Shown here in pieces: positions 24,991-32,191 of a stretch of 64,000 nt of DNA. The DNA is taken from NCBI RefSeq assembly GCF_050874005.1, contig NZ_JBNMJV010000007.1:1-64000 (forward strand), written 5' to 3'. Made by a program: the position numbers and the translations under genes. The notes beneath the pieces were generated by a model. It saw nothing but the letters and a program-made list of their open reading frames with translations. It had not been told where the DNA came from and searched no databases. This DNA comes from Huintestinicola sp050874005. Its GTDB lineage: Bacteria > Bacillota > Clostridia > Oscillospirales > Ruminococcaceae. Each line of letters starts with the position of its first letter. Within the stretch, counting starts at the first letter, position 1.

Positions 24991-26142
24991 TTATTTGTTT
25001 TGATTATGCTTTTTTCTCATTCGTAAATAGAAGCCAATGGTTTTGCTGCTGAAAAATACAAATTCAATAATGACCAGCAGATATATGGGCACAATCCACA
25101 CCATCTCCGGGTCTTTTATGCCCAGGATAACGATAAATACTGCTGCGATCACCGCAAAAAACAGCATAGGAATTCCCAGAGTAAACGCCATTCTCTGCGC
25201 TCTTTTGAGCATTGTGGCTCCGTCGGTGTAAAATTCGGGACATTCCTCCTCTTCGGAATATTCCTTTGACCACACCACAAAGCACATTGTCCTCATCATA
25301 GAAGTAAATTCCAGTTTCCAGCCGTCGTCCTTGCCCTGAAGATAGTAGTCGTCAGAGGCTTCACCCTGATAGTCCACCACAAATTTTATATTGCAGGGCT
25401 CAGACTTGATAAAGTAAAAGGTCACGCCCATTTCGTCAAAGCGGTAAAATTTCCAACCCTTACGAGCCATTTCCTCCACCATTTTTTCCGCCTTGTCGGG
25501 GGCGTAGAACCATCCGAGAGGATTTCGCTTTATCATCTGACCGCTTTTGAGCATCTGCTTTTCTTCCTCTTTGGAGTAGATGAAATTCTCCTGCGGTATG
25601 GTTTTTACAAACCCTTTAAGACCAAGGTCGGCGCTTTTCTTTGACAGATTTTTATTTGCTTTCCAACTGCAGATAATAAGTATCAGCAGAATGATCTCTG
25701 CTGCTGCGGCAGAAACAAATCCTGGGTTTTCAAGGACGAACCGTCCGCCCTCGACCGCCGAGCCTCCGAAGCCGGACAGATATCCAAGAAAATAGCAGAA
25801 TATAAACATAATGACAAGAATTGAAACTCTGTTCACTGTCTGCCAGAATTTGTATGACGGGACGTTCTTAGTTTCGGTATCGGGATTATATGCTATGTAG
25901 AAGTTTCGGCTGCCGCATACAGATATCCATCCGTTTGCCGAAACGCCTTTCGGAGCTTCGCCGCCGCAGTTTTTCAGCCTGCATATGCGGTATATAACAT
26001 CGTTCTTTTCTCCCTCTTCAAAGGTGAACATTCCCGAAAGTGGAGAAAAGGCAGAAAGATGATATCCCGAGCTGTGAAGTGCCGCCAGTTTCTTTTCCGT
26101 AACAGTAACGTCCCAGAACCAGAACGGTATGAATTTTTTCAT
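24991..26142 (-). CDS. DUF2812-domain membrane protein
   Basis: A 383-residue protein built from two DUF2812-type halves. In each, a soluble part with the LAALHSSGYHLSAFSP or MARKGWKFYRFDEMGVTFYF pattern precedes hydrophobic segments. Membrane segments lie near 110-130, 150-170, 315-340 and 345-365. DUF2812 proteins are commonly encoded beside PadR regulators, and here the genes overlap by 4 bases, so they are translationally coupled. The biochemical role of the family is unknown. A sensor or effector of an envelope stress response is a fair guess from context only. Confidence 0.82.
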   Translation of the reverse strand: MKKFIPFWFWDVTVTEKKLAALHSSGYHLSAFSPLSGMFTFEEGEKNDVIYRICRLKNCGGEAPKGVSANGWISVCGSRNFYIAYNPDTETKNVPSYKFWQTVNRVSILVIMFIFCYFLGYLSGFGGSAVEGGRFVLENPGFVSAAAAEIILLILIICSWKANKNLSKKSADLGLKGFVKTIPQENFIYSKEEEKQMLKSGQMIKRNPLGWFYAPDKAEKMVEEMARKGWKFYRFDEMGVTFYFIKSEPCNIKFVVDYQGEASDDYYLQGKDDGWKLEFTSMMRTMCFVVWSKEYSEEEECPEFYTDGATMLKRAQRMAFTLGIPMLFFAVIAAVFIVILGIKDPEMVWIVPIYLLVIIEFVFFSSKTIGFYLRMRKKHNQNK

Positions 26143-26483
26143 TCGCTCTTATCCTCCTTAAAATAGTCCTCCATAGTTTTCATATCCTCGCAAACCTGTT
26201 TGATACGTTTCATTTCTGCTCTCAGAAGCTCTTTGCCAAGATCCGTTATCTCGTAAATTATCCGCTTGTCGCTGTCGTCGTAAACCGAAATTATACCGTC
26301 ACGCTGCATTTTGGTCAGCGTTCCGTATATTGTTCCCGACCCAAGCTTTATGCGGTCACGGGTAAGCTCAGAAACGAATTTGGCAATGCCGTAGCCGTGG
26401 CGGGGCTCGCTCATTGAAAGAAGAATGTAAAACGCAGTCTCGGTCATAGGGAGATATGATCTGAACAGCTTTTCTTTATCCAT
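26139..26483 (-). CDS. PadR-family transcriptional regulator
   Basis: A 114-residue winged-helix regulator. The conserved series FYILLSMSEPRHGYGI, GSGTIYGTLTKMQRDGII and KRIIYEITDLGKELL defines PadR, and the short C-terminal helix provides dimerisation. It is the first gene of a four-gene operon and overlaps the DUF2812 gene by 4 bases. A strong promoter (26583-26611) overlaps one of two large palindromes upstream (26532-26593), as expected for autorepression. Many such PadR proteins release DNA on binding small aromatic or membrane-active compounds; the ligand here is unknown. Confidence 0.92.
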   Translation of the reverse strand: MDKEKLFRSYLPMTETAFYILLSMSEPRHGYGIAKFVSELTRDRIKLGSGTIYGTLTKMQRDGIISVYDDSDKRIIYEITDLGKELLRAEMKRIKQVCEDMKTMEDYFKEDKSE

Positions 26484-26531
26484 TCTTCATATTCTCCTTT
26501 CCATTGCCTCGGTTTATTTAATGTATTTCAC

Positions 26532-26593
26532 CGTGACATATCAAGCCTTGATATGTCACGGCGTGATATATATCATAGCTTGAGTATATCACG
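26532..26593. promoter_or_regulatory. Palindromic operators of the PadR operon
   Basis: Site 1: CGTGACATATCAAG (26532-26545) and its perfect inverted copy (26547-26560) with one base between. Site 2: CGTGATATA (26562-26570) and TATATCACG (26585-26593). Both share GTGAYATA half-sites. Site 2 covers the -10 box and site 1 lies just downstream, fitting repression of padR by its product. Confidence 0.75.
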
Positions 26594-26611
26594 GTGCGAC
26601 ATATCTGTCAA
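26583..26611 (-). promoter_or_regulatory. Promoter of the PadR operon
   Basis: On the minus strand, TTGACA (26611-26606), 17 bases, TATACT (26588-26583). The -10 box is inside operator site 2. Confidence 0.85.
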
Positions 26612-26721
26612 TAGAGTTATATGCTTTTTGTAGAATATAACAATCTTCCCCTTTGATATATATACAAAGTTGTAGCAATTGCACATCAGATTAAGCTTTG
26701 ATTAAAAAAATATAAATGCTA

Positions 26722-26750
26722 TTGACATATTTGACCCTTTGTGCTATAAT
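26722..26750 (+). promoter_or_regulatory. Promoter of the cell-wall-binding protein gene
   Basis: TTGACA (26722-26727), 17 bases, TATAAT (26745-26750): both perfect. AAAAGGAG precedes the ATG at 26792. Confidence 0.9.
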
Positions 26751-26791
26751 AAAAATGCAATCAATTTTGGAAAATAAAAGGAGAATGTTTT

Positions 26792-27688
26792 ATGATAAAG
26801 CGCAAAATAGTGTCGATCGCAATGGCGGCAGTTCTTGCTGCATCCGCACTTCCCGCAATGTCTGCAACAGCTTCTGCTGCCTGGGTAAAATCCGACAGCG
26901 GCTACAGTTATAAGGACGATACAACAGGAAAAAAGCTTACAGGCTGGCAGACAATTGACGGAAGCAAGTATTATTTTGACAAAAAGGGATATGCTGTTAC
27001 AGGCTGGAAAAAAATAGGTGATGATAAGTATTATTTCAGCGCCTCGAAAAAGGGCAAAATGCTCACAGGCTGGAGTAAGATAGGCGACAGCAGGTATTAT
27101 TTCGGCAAGGACGGCAAAATGAGAACAGGTTTCGTCAAGCTCAGCGGCAAGACCTATTATTTTGGTACTGACGGCAAGATGAGAACCGGTAAGCTGAAAA
27201 TAAACGGCAAGGTTTACGATTTCGGTAAGGATGGCGTACTAAAGACAGGCTCTTCTTCTTCGGGCAGTTCTTCAAAGCTTATGGCTCCTCTTGACGGTCT
27301 TAAATGGGGAATGAGTCAGGAATCTGTCATCAAAGCCGGAAATTTTGATAAGTATGTTAACGTTGGCTCGATGCTTATGGTTATGGATTCCGCACCTTAT
27401 AAGTATTATATTTTTGATAAGAATGATAAACTCGTTTGCGTCGGCTATGCTTCCGATGAAGGCACTAAATATCTTGAAACATTCAAAGGCTATTTCAAAG
27501 ACGCAGGATGGAAGTTTGAAGTATCCAGCAAAGACGGCAGTGAATATACATATGTTTACTCCAAGGGAGATCAGTACGGAGGACTTTTCTATACTGACGA
27601 AATGGTAATGACAATGATATTCTCCGACGATCTTTCAGATCAGGTCGCAGACGGAGCGGATTTTTCCGATGTTGTTGATCTGGGCTGA
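26792..27688 (+). CDS. Secreted protein with cell-wall-binding repeats
   Basis: A 298-residue exported protein. Residues 1-30 form a signal peptide with an AxA-like end (ATASAAW). Residues 30-150 hold about five tandem 20-residue repeats of the choline/glucan-binding type, with cores TGWQTIDGSKYYFD, TGWKKIGDDKYYF and TGWSKIGDSRYYFGKDGKM. After a Ser/Gly linker, the last 130 residues form a separate domain (LDGLKWGMSQESVIKAGNF...) that I do not recognise. The LDGLKWGMS start recalls small sensor-like domains seen in other clostridial surface proteins. It stands alone between a perfect promoter and a terminator. Confidence 0.85.
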   Translation: MIKRKIVSIAMAAVLAASALPAMSATASAAWVKSDSGYSYKDDTTGKKLTGWQTIDGSKYYFDKKGYAVTGWKKIGDDKYYFSASKKGKMLTGWSKIGDSRYYFGKDGKMRTGFVKLSGKTYYFGTDGKMRTGKLKINGKVYDFGKDGVLKTGSSSSGSSSKLMAPLDGLKWGMSQESVIKAGNFDKYVNVGSMLMVMDSAPYKYYIFDKNDKLVCVGYASDEGTKYLETFKGYFKDAGWKFEVSSKDGSEYTYVYSKGDQYGGLFYTDEMVMTMIFSDDLSDQVADGADFSDVVDLG

Positions 27689-27700
27689 CCTATAAAATAA

Positions 27701-27738
27701 TAACGGCTTCGGTACATTTATGCACCGAAGCCGTTTTA
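27701..27738. terminator. Terminator between the wall-binding gene and sigF
   Basis: Stem AACGGCTTCGGT/ACCGAAGCCGTT (27701-27712/27723-27734) then a short T run. The flanking genes converge, so it may act both ways. Confidence 0.8.
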
Positions 27739-27741
27739 TGA

Positions 27742-28422
27742 CTAAAGCAGATCCTTTCTCAGTTCAGAAAGGATCTTTTTTTCCCGACGTGAGACCTGCA
27801 CTTGGGTCATTCCCAGAACTGCGGCTGCACGGCTCTGAGTAAATGAACGGAAATACCGCAGGAAGATAAGCTTCCTGTCATCTGCTTCAAGCCTGTCCAT
27901 TGCCTGTTTCAGAGCAATGCCCTCGTAAATATCCGCTTCCCTGAAAGGAGAGGGGATATCCTGCTCTTCACTTTCATCACTTTCTACGTATCTTGTAAGA
28001 GACAGGCAGGGCTGTGCCGCCGACAGAGCCTCAGCTATTTCATCGGGCTCGCAGCCCATTTCCTGTGCAAGCTCCGCTATAGAAGGTTCTCTGCCATTTC
28101 GGGAAATAAAGCTGTTTTTTTCACGTACAGCCTTTAGCGAAAGCTCTTTGAGACTTCGGCTCACCTTTACCGTTCCGCCGTCACGGAAGATACGCTTTAT
28201 TTCGCCAAGTATCACAGGAACGGCATAGGTGGAAAATTTAACGCCCCGATCTTCATCAAAGGAGTTCGCAGCTTTTACAAGCCCTACGCACCCTGAACTG
28301 TAAAGCTCCTCGTACTCAATTCCACGGTTTCTGAAACGGTTGGCGCACAGGTGCACAAGTCCGAGATTTTCCGTAACAAGCCTGTCTCTGCTTTCCTTTA
28401 CGGATATCTCAGCTGCATTCAT
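27742..28422 (-). CDS. sigF: Sporulation sigma factor SigF
   Basis: A 226-residue sigma factor of the SigF/SigB/SigG group that starts the forespore programme. Region 2 is VTENLGLVHLCANRF, YEELYSSGCVGLVKAA and GVKFSTYAVPVILGEIKR. Region 3 is SIAELAQEMGCEPDEI, and region 4 is DRKLIFLRYFRSFTQSRAAA with a helix-turn-helix (VLGMTQVQVSRREKKIL). It is the last gene of the spoIIA operon, overlapping spoIIAB by 14 bases; SpoIIAB would hold it inactive until SpoIIAA is dephosphorylated. Confidence 0.94.
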   Translation of the reverse strand: MNAAEISVKESRDRLVTENLGLVHLCANRFRNRGIEYEELYSSGCVGLVKAANSFDEDRGVKFSTYAVPVILGEIKRIFRDGGTVKVSRSLKELSLKAVREKNSFISRNGREPSIAELAQEMGCEPDEIAEALSAAQPCLSLTRYVESDESEEQDIPSPFREADIYEGIALKQAMDRLEADDRKLIFLRYFRSFTQSRAAAVLGMTQVQVSRREKKILSELRKDLL

Positions 28423-28882
28423 TTTCAGAAGCCCCCGTCCTTACAAGACTTGTTGAAAAAATACGTTTTTTCATAACCACCGAGGTGCCTTTACCTACCG
28501 AACTTTTAACGCTTACGCTGTCCATAAAGCTCTCCATTACAGCAAAGCCCAGACCTGCCCGTTCCTCCTCGGGAGCAGTTGTGAACAGCGGCTCCATAGC
28601 ACGCTTTACGTCTGCAATTCCGCACCCCCTGTCCCTTATTTTTATGTACAGGATATCTCCCTCGAGGATCCTGCATACAAGTTCGATATTTCCCGTACAG
28701 TTCCTATAACCGTGAACGATGGAGTTTGTAACTGCCTCCGAGACAGCAGTCTTGATATCCGCAAGTTCACTTACAGAGGGATCCATCTGCATAACAAAAG
28801 CAGTCACAACGCTTCTTGCCACCGCTTCATTGCAGCTTTTCGGGGAAAGAATGACCCTCATTTCATTTTTTACCTGAATCAT
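28409..28882 (-). CDS. spoIIAB: Anti-sigma F factor SpoIIAB
   Basis: A 157-residue GHKL-type serine kinase and anti-sigma factor that binds SigF and phosphorylates SpoIIAA. The ATP-binding motifs are visible: the N box around KTAVSEAVTNSIVHGY, the G1 box IRDRGCGIADV, and the G2 box GLGFAVMESFMD. It starts with MIQVKNEMRVILSPKS, typical of the family. It is between spoIIAA and sigF with a 14-base overlap at its end. Length is slightly above the usual 145. Confidence 0.94.
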   Translation of the reverse strand: MIQVKNEMRVILSPKSCNEAVARSVVTAFVMQMDPSVSELADIKTAVSEAVTNSIVHGYRNCTGNIELVCRILEGDILYIKIRDRGCGIADVKRAMEPLFTTAPEEERAGLGFAVMESFMDSVSVKSSVGKGTSVVMKKRIFSTSLVRTGASENECS

Positions 28883-28900
28883 ATCATCTATCCTTTCACA

Positions 28901-29206
28901 TCACATAATATTTGCAAATCTGTCAAGCCCCGCCAGCCTCATTACTTTTTTTATGTGGGCAGGGGTATTCTCAAGGGTGACCCTTCCGCCGATACTTTTC
29001 ATAGTCTGATATCGTCCCATTACAAGTCCGATACCCGAGCTGTCCATAAAAGTCACCTCGCCGAAATCTATGATAAGGTTTTCGGGATGGCTTTCGTCAA
29101 CGGCAAGGTCAATTTCATTACGTATTGCAGGGGCACAGTGGTGATCTATCTCGCCGTTTAAAAATGCTTTGACCGTGCTTTCGGCTTTTTCTATTCTTAC
29201 TCCCAT
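28901..29206 (-). CDS. spoIIAA: Anti-sigma F factor antagonist SpoIIAA
   Basis: A 101-residue STAS-domain protein. Its conserved phosphorylated Ser is in TFMDSSGIGLVMGRY, the signature of SpoIIAA and RsbV proteins. Unphosphorylated SpoIIAA frees SigF from SpoIIAB in the forespore. It is the first gene of the three-gene spoIIA operon, 18 bases before spoIIAB, with AAAGGA before the ATG. A clear SigH-type promoter was not found. The full operon supports a sporulating or recently sporulating ancestor. Confidence 0.93.
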   Translation of the reverse strand: MGVRIEKAESTVKAFLNGEIDHHCAPAIRNEIDLAVDESHPENLIIDFGEVTFMDSSGIGLVMGRYQTMKSIGGRVTLENTPAHIKKVMRLAGLDRFANIM

Positions 29207-29290
29207 TTTGCAGCAGTCCTTTCTTTTGTTCGTTACGTTTCATATTTTACCGCCCCTATCAAGCGAATTTTGCCGAAACGGCAGAAGAAA

Positions 29291-29327
29291 AGCGCACAAT
29301 GCGGTTAATTTTTCCGCATTGTGCGCT
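29291..29327. repeat. Perfect 14-bp inverted repeat upstream of spoIIA
   Basis: AGCGCACAATGCGG (29291-29304) and its exact inverted copy (29314-29327). Short T runs flank both sides. It may be a terminator insulating spoIIA from tRNA readthrough. Confidence 0.65.
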
Positions 29328-29386
29328 GTTTTAAGATATATTTCTAAGTTTTATGTTTTTTTTAGCATCAATAACTCACATATTAT

Positions 29387-29423
29387 AATACTGCCTGGGA
29401 AGTAGTTCTTCCCCGGCAGTATT
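29387..29423. repeat. 16-bp inverted repeat with one mismatch, downstream of tRNA-Leu
   Basis: AATACTGCCTGGGAAG (29387-29402) pairs with CTTCCCCGGCAGTATT (29408-29423). It lies between the tRNA terminator and the 29291 repeat, so three hairpins stand in tandem here. Confidence 0.6.
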
Positions 29424-29429
29424 TTATAC

Positions 29430-29467
29430 AAAAAAATTCCCACAGCAAAAAACTTCTGCTGCGGGAA
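29430..29467 (-). terminator. Terminator of tRNA-Leu
   Basis: On the minus strand, TTCCCGCAGC pairs with GCTGTGGGAA (29467-29437) and is followed by seven T (29436-29430). The stem starts directly after the CCA end. Confidence 0.85.
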
Positions 29468-29554
29468 TGGTGCCGGTAGTCGGGGTCGAACCGACACGGT
29501 ATCGCTACCAACGGATTTTGAGTCCGTCACGTCTGCCAATTCCATCATACCGGC
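29468..29554 (-). tRNA. tRNA-Leu (anticodon CAA)
   Basis: An 87-base tRNA with encoded CCA (29470-29468). The acceptor stem GCCGGTA/TACCGGC is perfect. The anticodon stem ACGGA/TCCGT encloses the loop CTCAAAA, giving anticodon CAA for UUG codons. The long variable arm (TGGTAGCGATACC) and the D-arm GGAATTGGCAGAC are characteristic of tRNA-Leu. The T loop is GGTTCGACCCC. It has its own promoter and terminator. Confidence 0.95.
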
Positions 29555-29562
29555 ATAAGATT

Positions 29563-29591
29563 ATTCTACCATATTCAGATTTGCTTGTCAA
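29563..29591 (-). promoter_or_regulatory. Promoter of tRNA-Leu
   Basis: On the minus strand, TTGACA (29591-29586), 17 bases, TAGAAT (29568-29563), 9 bases before the tRNA 5' end. Confidence 0.85.
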
Positions 29592-29627
29592 GTATTTTTT
29601 TCAGCATATTTTTGATGTGCAATTAAC

Positions 29628-29666
29628 CTTAAAGCGGCAAACGAATTATAACTATTCGTTTGCCGC
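29628..29666 (-). terminator. Terminator overlapping the end of the SGNH hydrolase gene
   Basis: Perfect 13-bp stem GCGGCAAACGAAT/ATTCGTTTGCCGC (29634-29646/29654-29666) containing the last codons of the gene; only a short T tract follows. Confidence 0.6.
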
Positions 29667-30902
29667 ACTTGCAAATCCAAGTATCTCGATAGTCTTGTCT
29701 CCGTTGTTCTTCGAGGGAACTATCTCAATATCCATATCCTTAACAGTCTGAAATTTTATGACCTGCTGGGAAAAAGCCTCCCCCCAGCCGTCCGACTGAT
29801 TTGTATCAATAGTTTTCAGCTTTGCGCCGTTTACATAAACATCAAAGCTGCCCATCGTGTCGGAATTGTTCCGCTTGTAAACAACAAAGAAAGAGTTTGC
29901 CGTAGTTTTAAGCTTCAAAGGCTTGCTGCCGCCCTTATATTTCCAGGAGCAGGGGAAACCCGATGTTCCCGACTGCACCGCTTCAAATGAACCTGTTTCG
30001 GAAACGGTAATGCGTTCATTTTCCATTTCGGGAGTGGTAAGAGCCGCATTTTTGTAAGCAGTTCCGAATTTAGACATATTTGGAAGTGTGTACTCTCCGC
30101 TGTCCGGAGCATTTTCGGCAGATGTGAGAAGATTTGCTATAAATTCGCATAAAAACTTGTGACCCTCGGTGTTGGGGTGAGACTGGTCATTAGAATATTC
30201 TTTCCAGGTCATTCGCCCCTCCTCAAATTCCGGAGTAAGAGCGTCCGCCGCCGATACCATAGGCAGATCGTAATGCTCGCCGATCTCCTTCATATGCGCC
30301 TGAGCTGTGTAGCCTGACTCTATCACATTGAAAATAAGCACCACAGCAGGAGTGTTGTCCTGTTCAAGAACAGTCCTCATCAACGACTCATATGACTCCT
30401 TTGCAATATCGTCCTGACTGTCGTTAACTGCAAATTCCACAAAAACGATATCGGGATCAAAACTTAACACATCTCTTTCCAGACGAAGAACTCCGAGATT
30501 TGAAGGCGTTCCGCTAAGTCCCGCATTAACGTATTCCACATTGTCACCCGTACCGTAAGTATCACGGAAAAATTCATAGGAAAGCCTTGCATAGCAGCTG
30601 TCTGCCGATGCTCCCACGCCTTCGGTGATAGAGCCGCCTATGTATGCGATCGTGGTTTTTTCGCCCGTTCGTGCCTGCTCCATTTTAGCCTTCAAGCGTG
30701 ATGTGTTGCCCAGACTGTATAAAGAACGGTCAACCATTGCCTTGTGAAATTCCTCAGGTGTTTCGGGAACTTTTGTTGTTTCCGAAACCGACTGAACCTC
30801 TTCTGTCTGTAAATTTTCAGCAGCGCCGTTATCAGCTTTGCCGCAGGAAGAAAGCAGCAATGCCGATATCAAAACCGCAGTTATTCCAATTCTCCTTTTC
30901 AT
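29652..30902 (-). CDS. SGNH/GDSL-family hydrolase lipoprotein
   Basis: A 416-residue lipoprotein: the signal ends in the lipobox LLLSSCG. Residues 35-240 are an SGNH hydrolase: block I is AYIGGSITEGVGAS with the nucleophile Ser, block III lies near FVEFAVNDSQDD, and the catalytic Asp/His are in SNDQSHPNTEGH. Residues 275-416 form a second, beta-rich domain that may bind carbohydrate. Such surface esterases often remove acetyl groups from plant polysaccharides; that would fit the GH44 enzyme in this window, but the substrate cannot be read from sequence. It is last in the lepA operon direction, 9 bases after a small ORF. Confidence 0.87.
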   Translation of the reverse strand: MKRRIGITAVLISALLLSSCGKADNGAAENLQTEEVQSVSETTKVPETPEEFHKAMVDRSLYSLGNTSRLKAKMEQARTGEKTTIAYIGGSITEGVGASADSCYARLSYEFFRDTYGTGDNVEYVNAGLSGTPSNLGVLRLERDVLSFDPDIVFVEFAVNDSQDDIAKESYESLMRTVLEQDNTPAVVLIFNVIESGYTAQAHMKEIGEHYDLPMVSAADALTPEFEEGRMTWKEYSNDQSHPNTEGHKFLCEFIANLLTSAENAPDSGEYTLPNMSKFGTAYKNAALTTPEMENERITVSETGSFEAVQSGTSGFPCSWKYKGGSKPLKLKTTANSFFVVYKRNNSDTMGSFDVYVNGAKLKTIDTNQSDGWGEAFSQQVIKFQTVKDMDIEIVPSKNNGDKTIEILGFASAANE

Positions 30903-30911
30903 AAAAACTCC

Positions 30912-31127
30912 TTAATCTCTGAATGAATTATCCACATATTTTTTCGAGCCGATGTAAAGCTGCATAAATTCCATATCGTCAAGAGGGGGATATTTTTCCT
31001 GAAACTCCTCAAAGCTCATACCATATTTTTCACGGTAAAACTTGTCCCGTTTTTCAGCATCTTCGGGAGAAATACCATTTTTATCCAAACCTCTCACCCT
31101 TCTTCCAAAACCTCTGAAAGCCTGCAT
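30912..31127 (-). CDS. Small acidic/charged protein of unknown function
   Basis: Up to 71 residues with no recognised family. It has no membrane segment or signal. SPEDAEKRDKFYREKYGMSFEEFQEKYP is a helix-rich charged stretch. ATG 31127 gives a 34-base overlap with hemW. The more likely start is the GTG at 31097, which overlaps the hemW stop as GTGA, or the TTG nine bases later, giving about 58-61 residues. It lies between hemW and the lipoprotein gene in one operon. Confidence 0.55.
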   Translation of the reverse strand: MQAFRGFGRRVRGLDKNGISPEDAEKRDKFYREKYGMSFEEFQEKYPPLDDMEFMQLYIGSKKYVDNSFRD

Positions 31128-32191
31128 ATTATTTCGTTAGACACCAAAAATCCCATTGGCGTAAGCATTATCCTGCCGTCCGATATTTTAAGAAGACCGT
31201 GCTTTTCCATAGGAACAGCCGCAGCTCTGAGCCTGTTCTCATAATCTCCTGCCTGAGACATCAAAAAGCCTTCCGAAAGCCGCAGAGCAAGCATAAGCCG
31301 TTCGGATGATCCGCAGGGGGCATCATCTGTAATGACTTCTTCCTGCTTTTCACAGTTGATAAACCCGTAAATATCTTTAGGAACGGCAAAACGCTTGCCG
31401 CCTGTGCAGGAATGAGCCGACGGACCTATCCCAAGATAGTCCTCGCACCGCCAGTATTTGAGATTATGGCGGCACACATATCCCTCTTTGGCAAAATTTG
31501 ATATCTCATACTGTTTAAAACCGTTCTTTTCAAGACAGGATACTGCTTCCAGATACATATCCGCCGAAAGCTCCTCGTCAGCAATATTCGATATAAGTTC
31601 ATCGTTTTCCGAAAGGGGAGTGCCGCTTTCAATTTTCAGCATATATGCGGAAATGTGCCGGGCGCCAAGCTCCGAAAGCCTTTCGATATTGTTCAGAACT
31701 GTTTCTGTATGCTGATAAGGCAGCCCCAGCATAAGGTCGGCTGAGATATTCTCAAAGCCGGCTTTCTGAGCCGAGAGAATGGCGTTTTCCGCCTGCTCCG
31801 AATTGTGAAGTCTGCCGAGAACCGAAAGCTCTTTGTCATCAAGGCTTTGTATTCCTATTGAAATTCGGTTTATCCCTGCCGCCCTGAAATCTCGGAGCTT
31901 CTGAGTATCTGCCGAGTCCGGATTTATTTCGGCGGATATCTCTGCCCCCTCTGCAATGTCAGCCGCTGAAAGGATATCACTTATCTGACTGCTGCTAAGC
32001 AGAGATGGCGTTCCGCCGCCAAAATAAACGGTGTCGAAAGTCATTCCTGAAATGCGGATATTTCTGACAACAGCCTGTACGTATTTCTGAGTTAAATCCT
32101 CTTTACCTGCAAGAGAATAGAAATCGCAGTAAACGCATTTTCTGCGGCAGAACGGAACGTGTATATAAAGTCCTATTGGATCATTCATCAA
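31094..32191 (-). CDS. hemW: Radical SAM heme chaperone HemW
   Basis: A 365-residue radical SAM protein related to oxygen-independent coproporphyrinogen oxidase but of the HemW group, which binds heme and passes it to target proteins. The cluster motif is C15-x3-C19-x2-C22 in HVPFCRRKCVYCDFYS. YFGGGTPSLL and GIQSLDDKELSVLGRLH follow, and HNLKYWRCEDYLGIGPSAHS is the HemW signature. It overlaps the lepA end by 11 bases; lepA-hemW pairing is common in Firmicutes. Confidence 0.94.
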   Translation of the reverse strand: MMNDPIGLYIHVPFCRRKCVYCDFYSLAGKEDLTQKYVQAVVRNIRISGMTFDTVYFGGGTPSLLSSSQISDILSAADIAEGAEISAEINPDSADTQKLRDFRAAGINRISIGIQSLDDKELSVLGRLHNSEQAENAILSAQKAGFENISADLMLGLPYQHTETVLNNIERLSELGARHISAYMLKIESGTPLSENDELISNIADEELSADMYLEAVSCLEKNGFKQYEISNFAKEGYVCRHNLKYWRCEDYLGIGPSAHSCTGGKRFAVPKDIYGFINCEKQEEVITDDAPCGSSERLMLALRLSEGFLMSQAGDYENRLRAAAVPMEKHGLLKISDGRIMLTPMGFLVSNEIICRLSEVLEEG

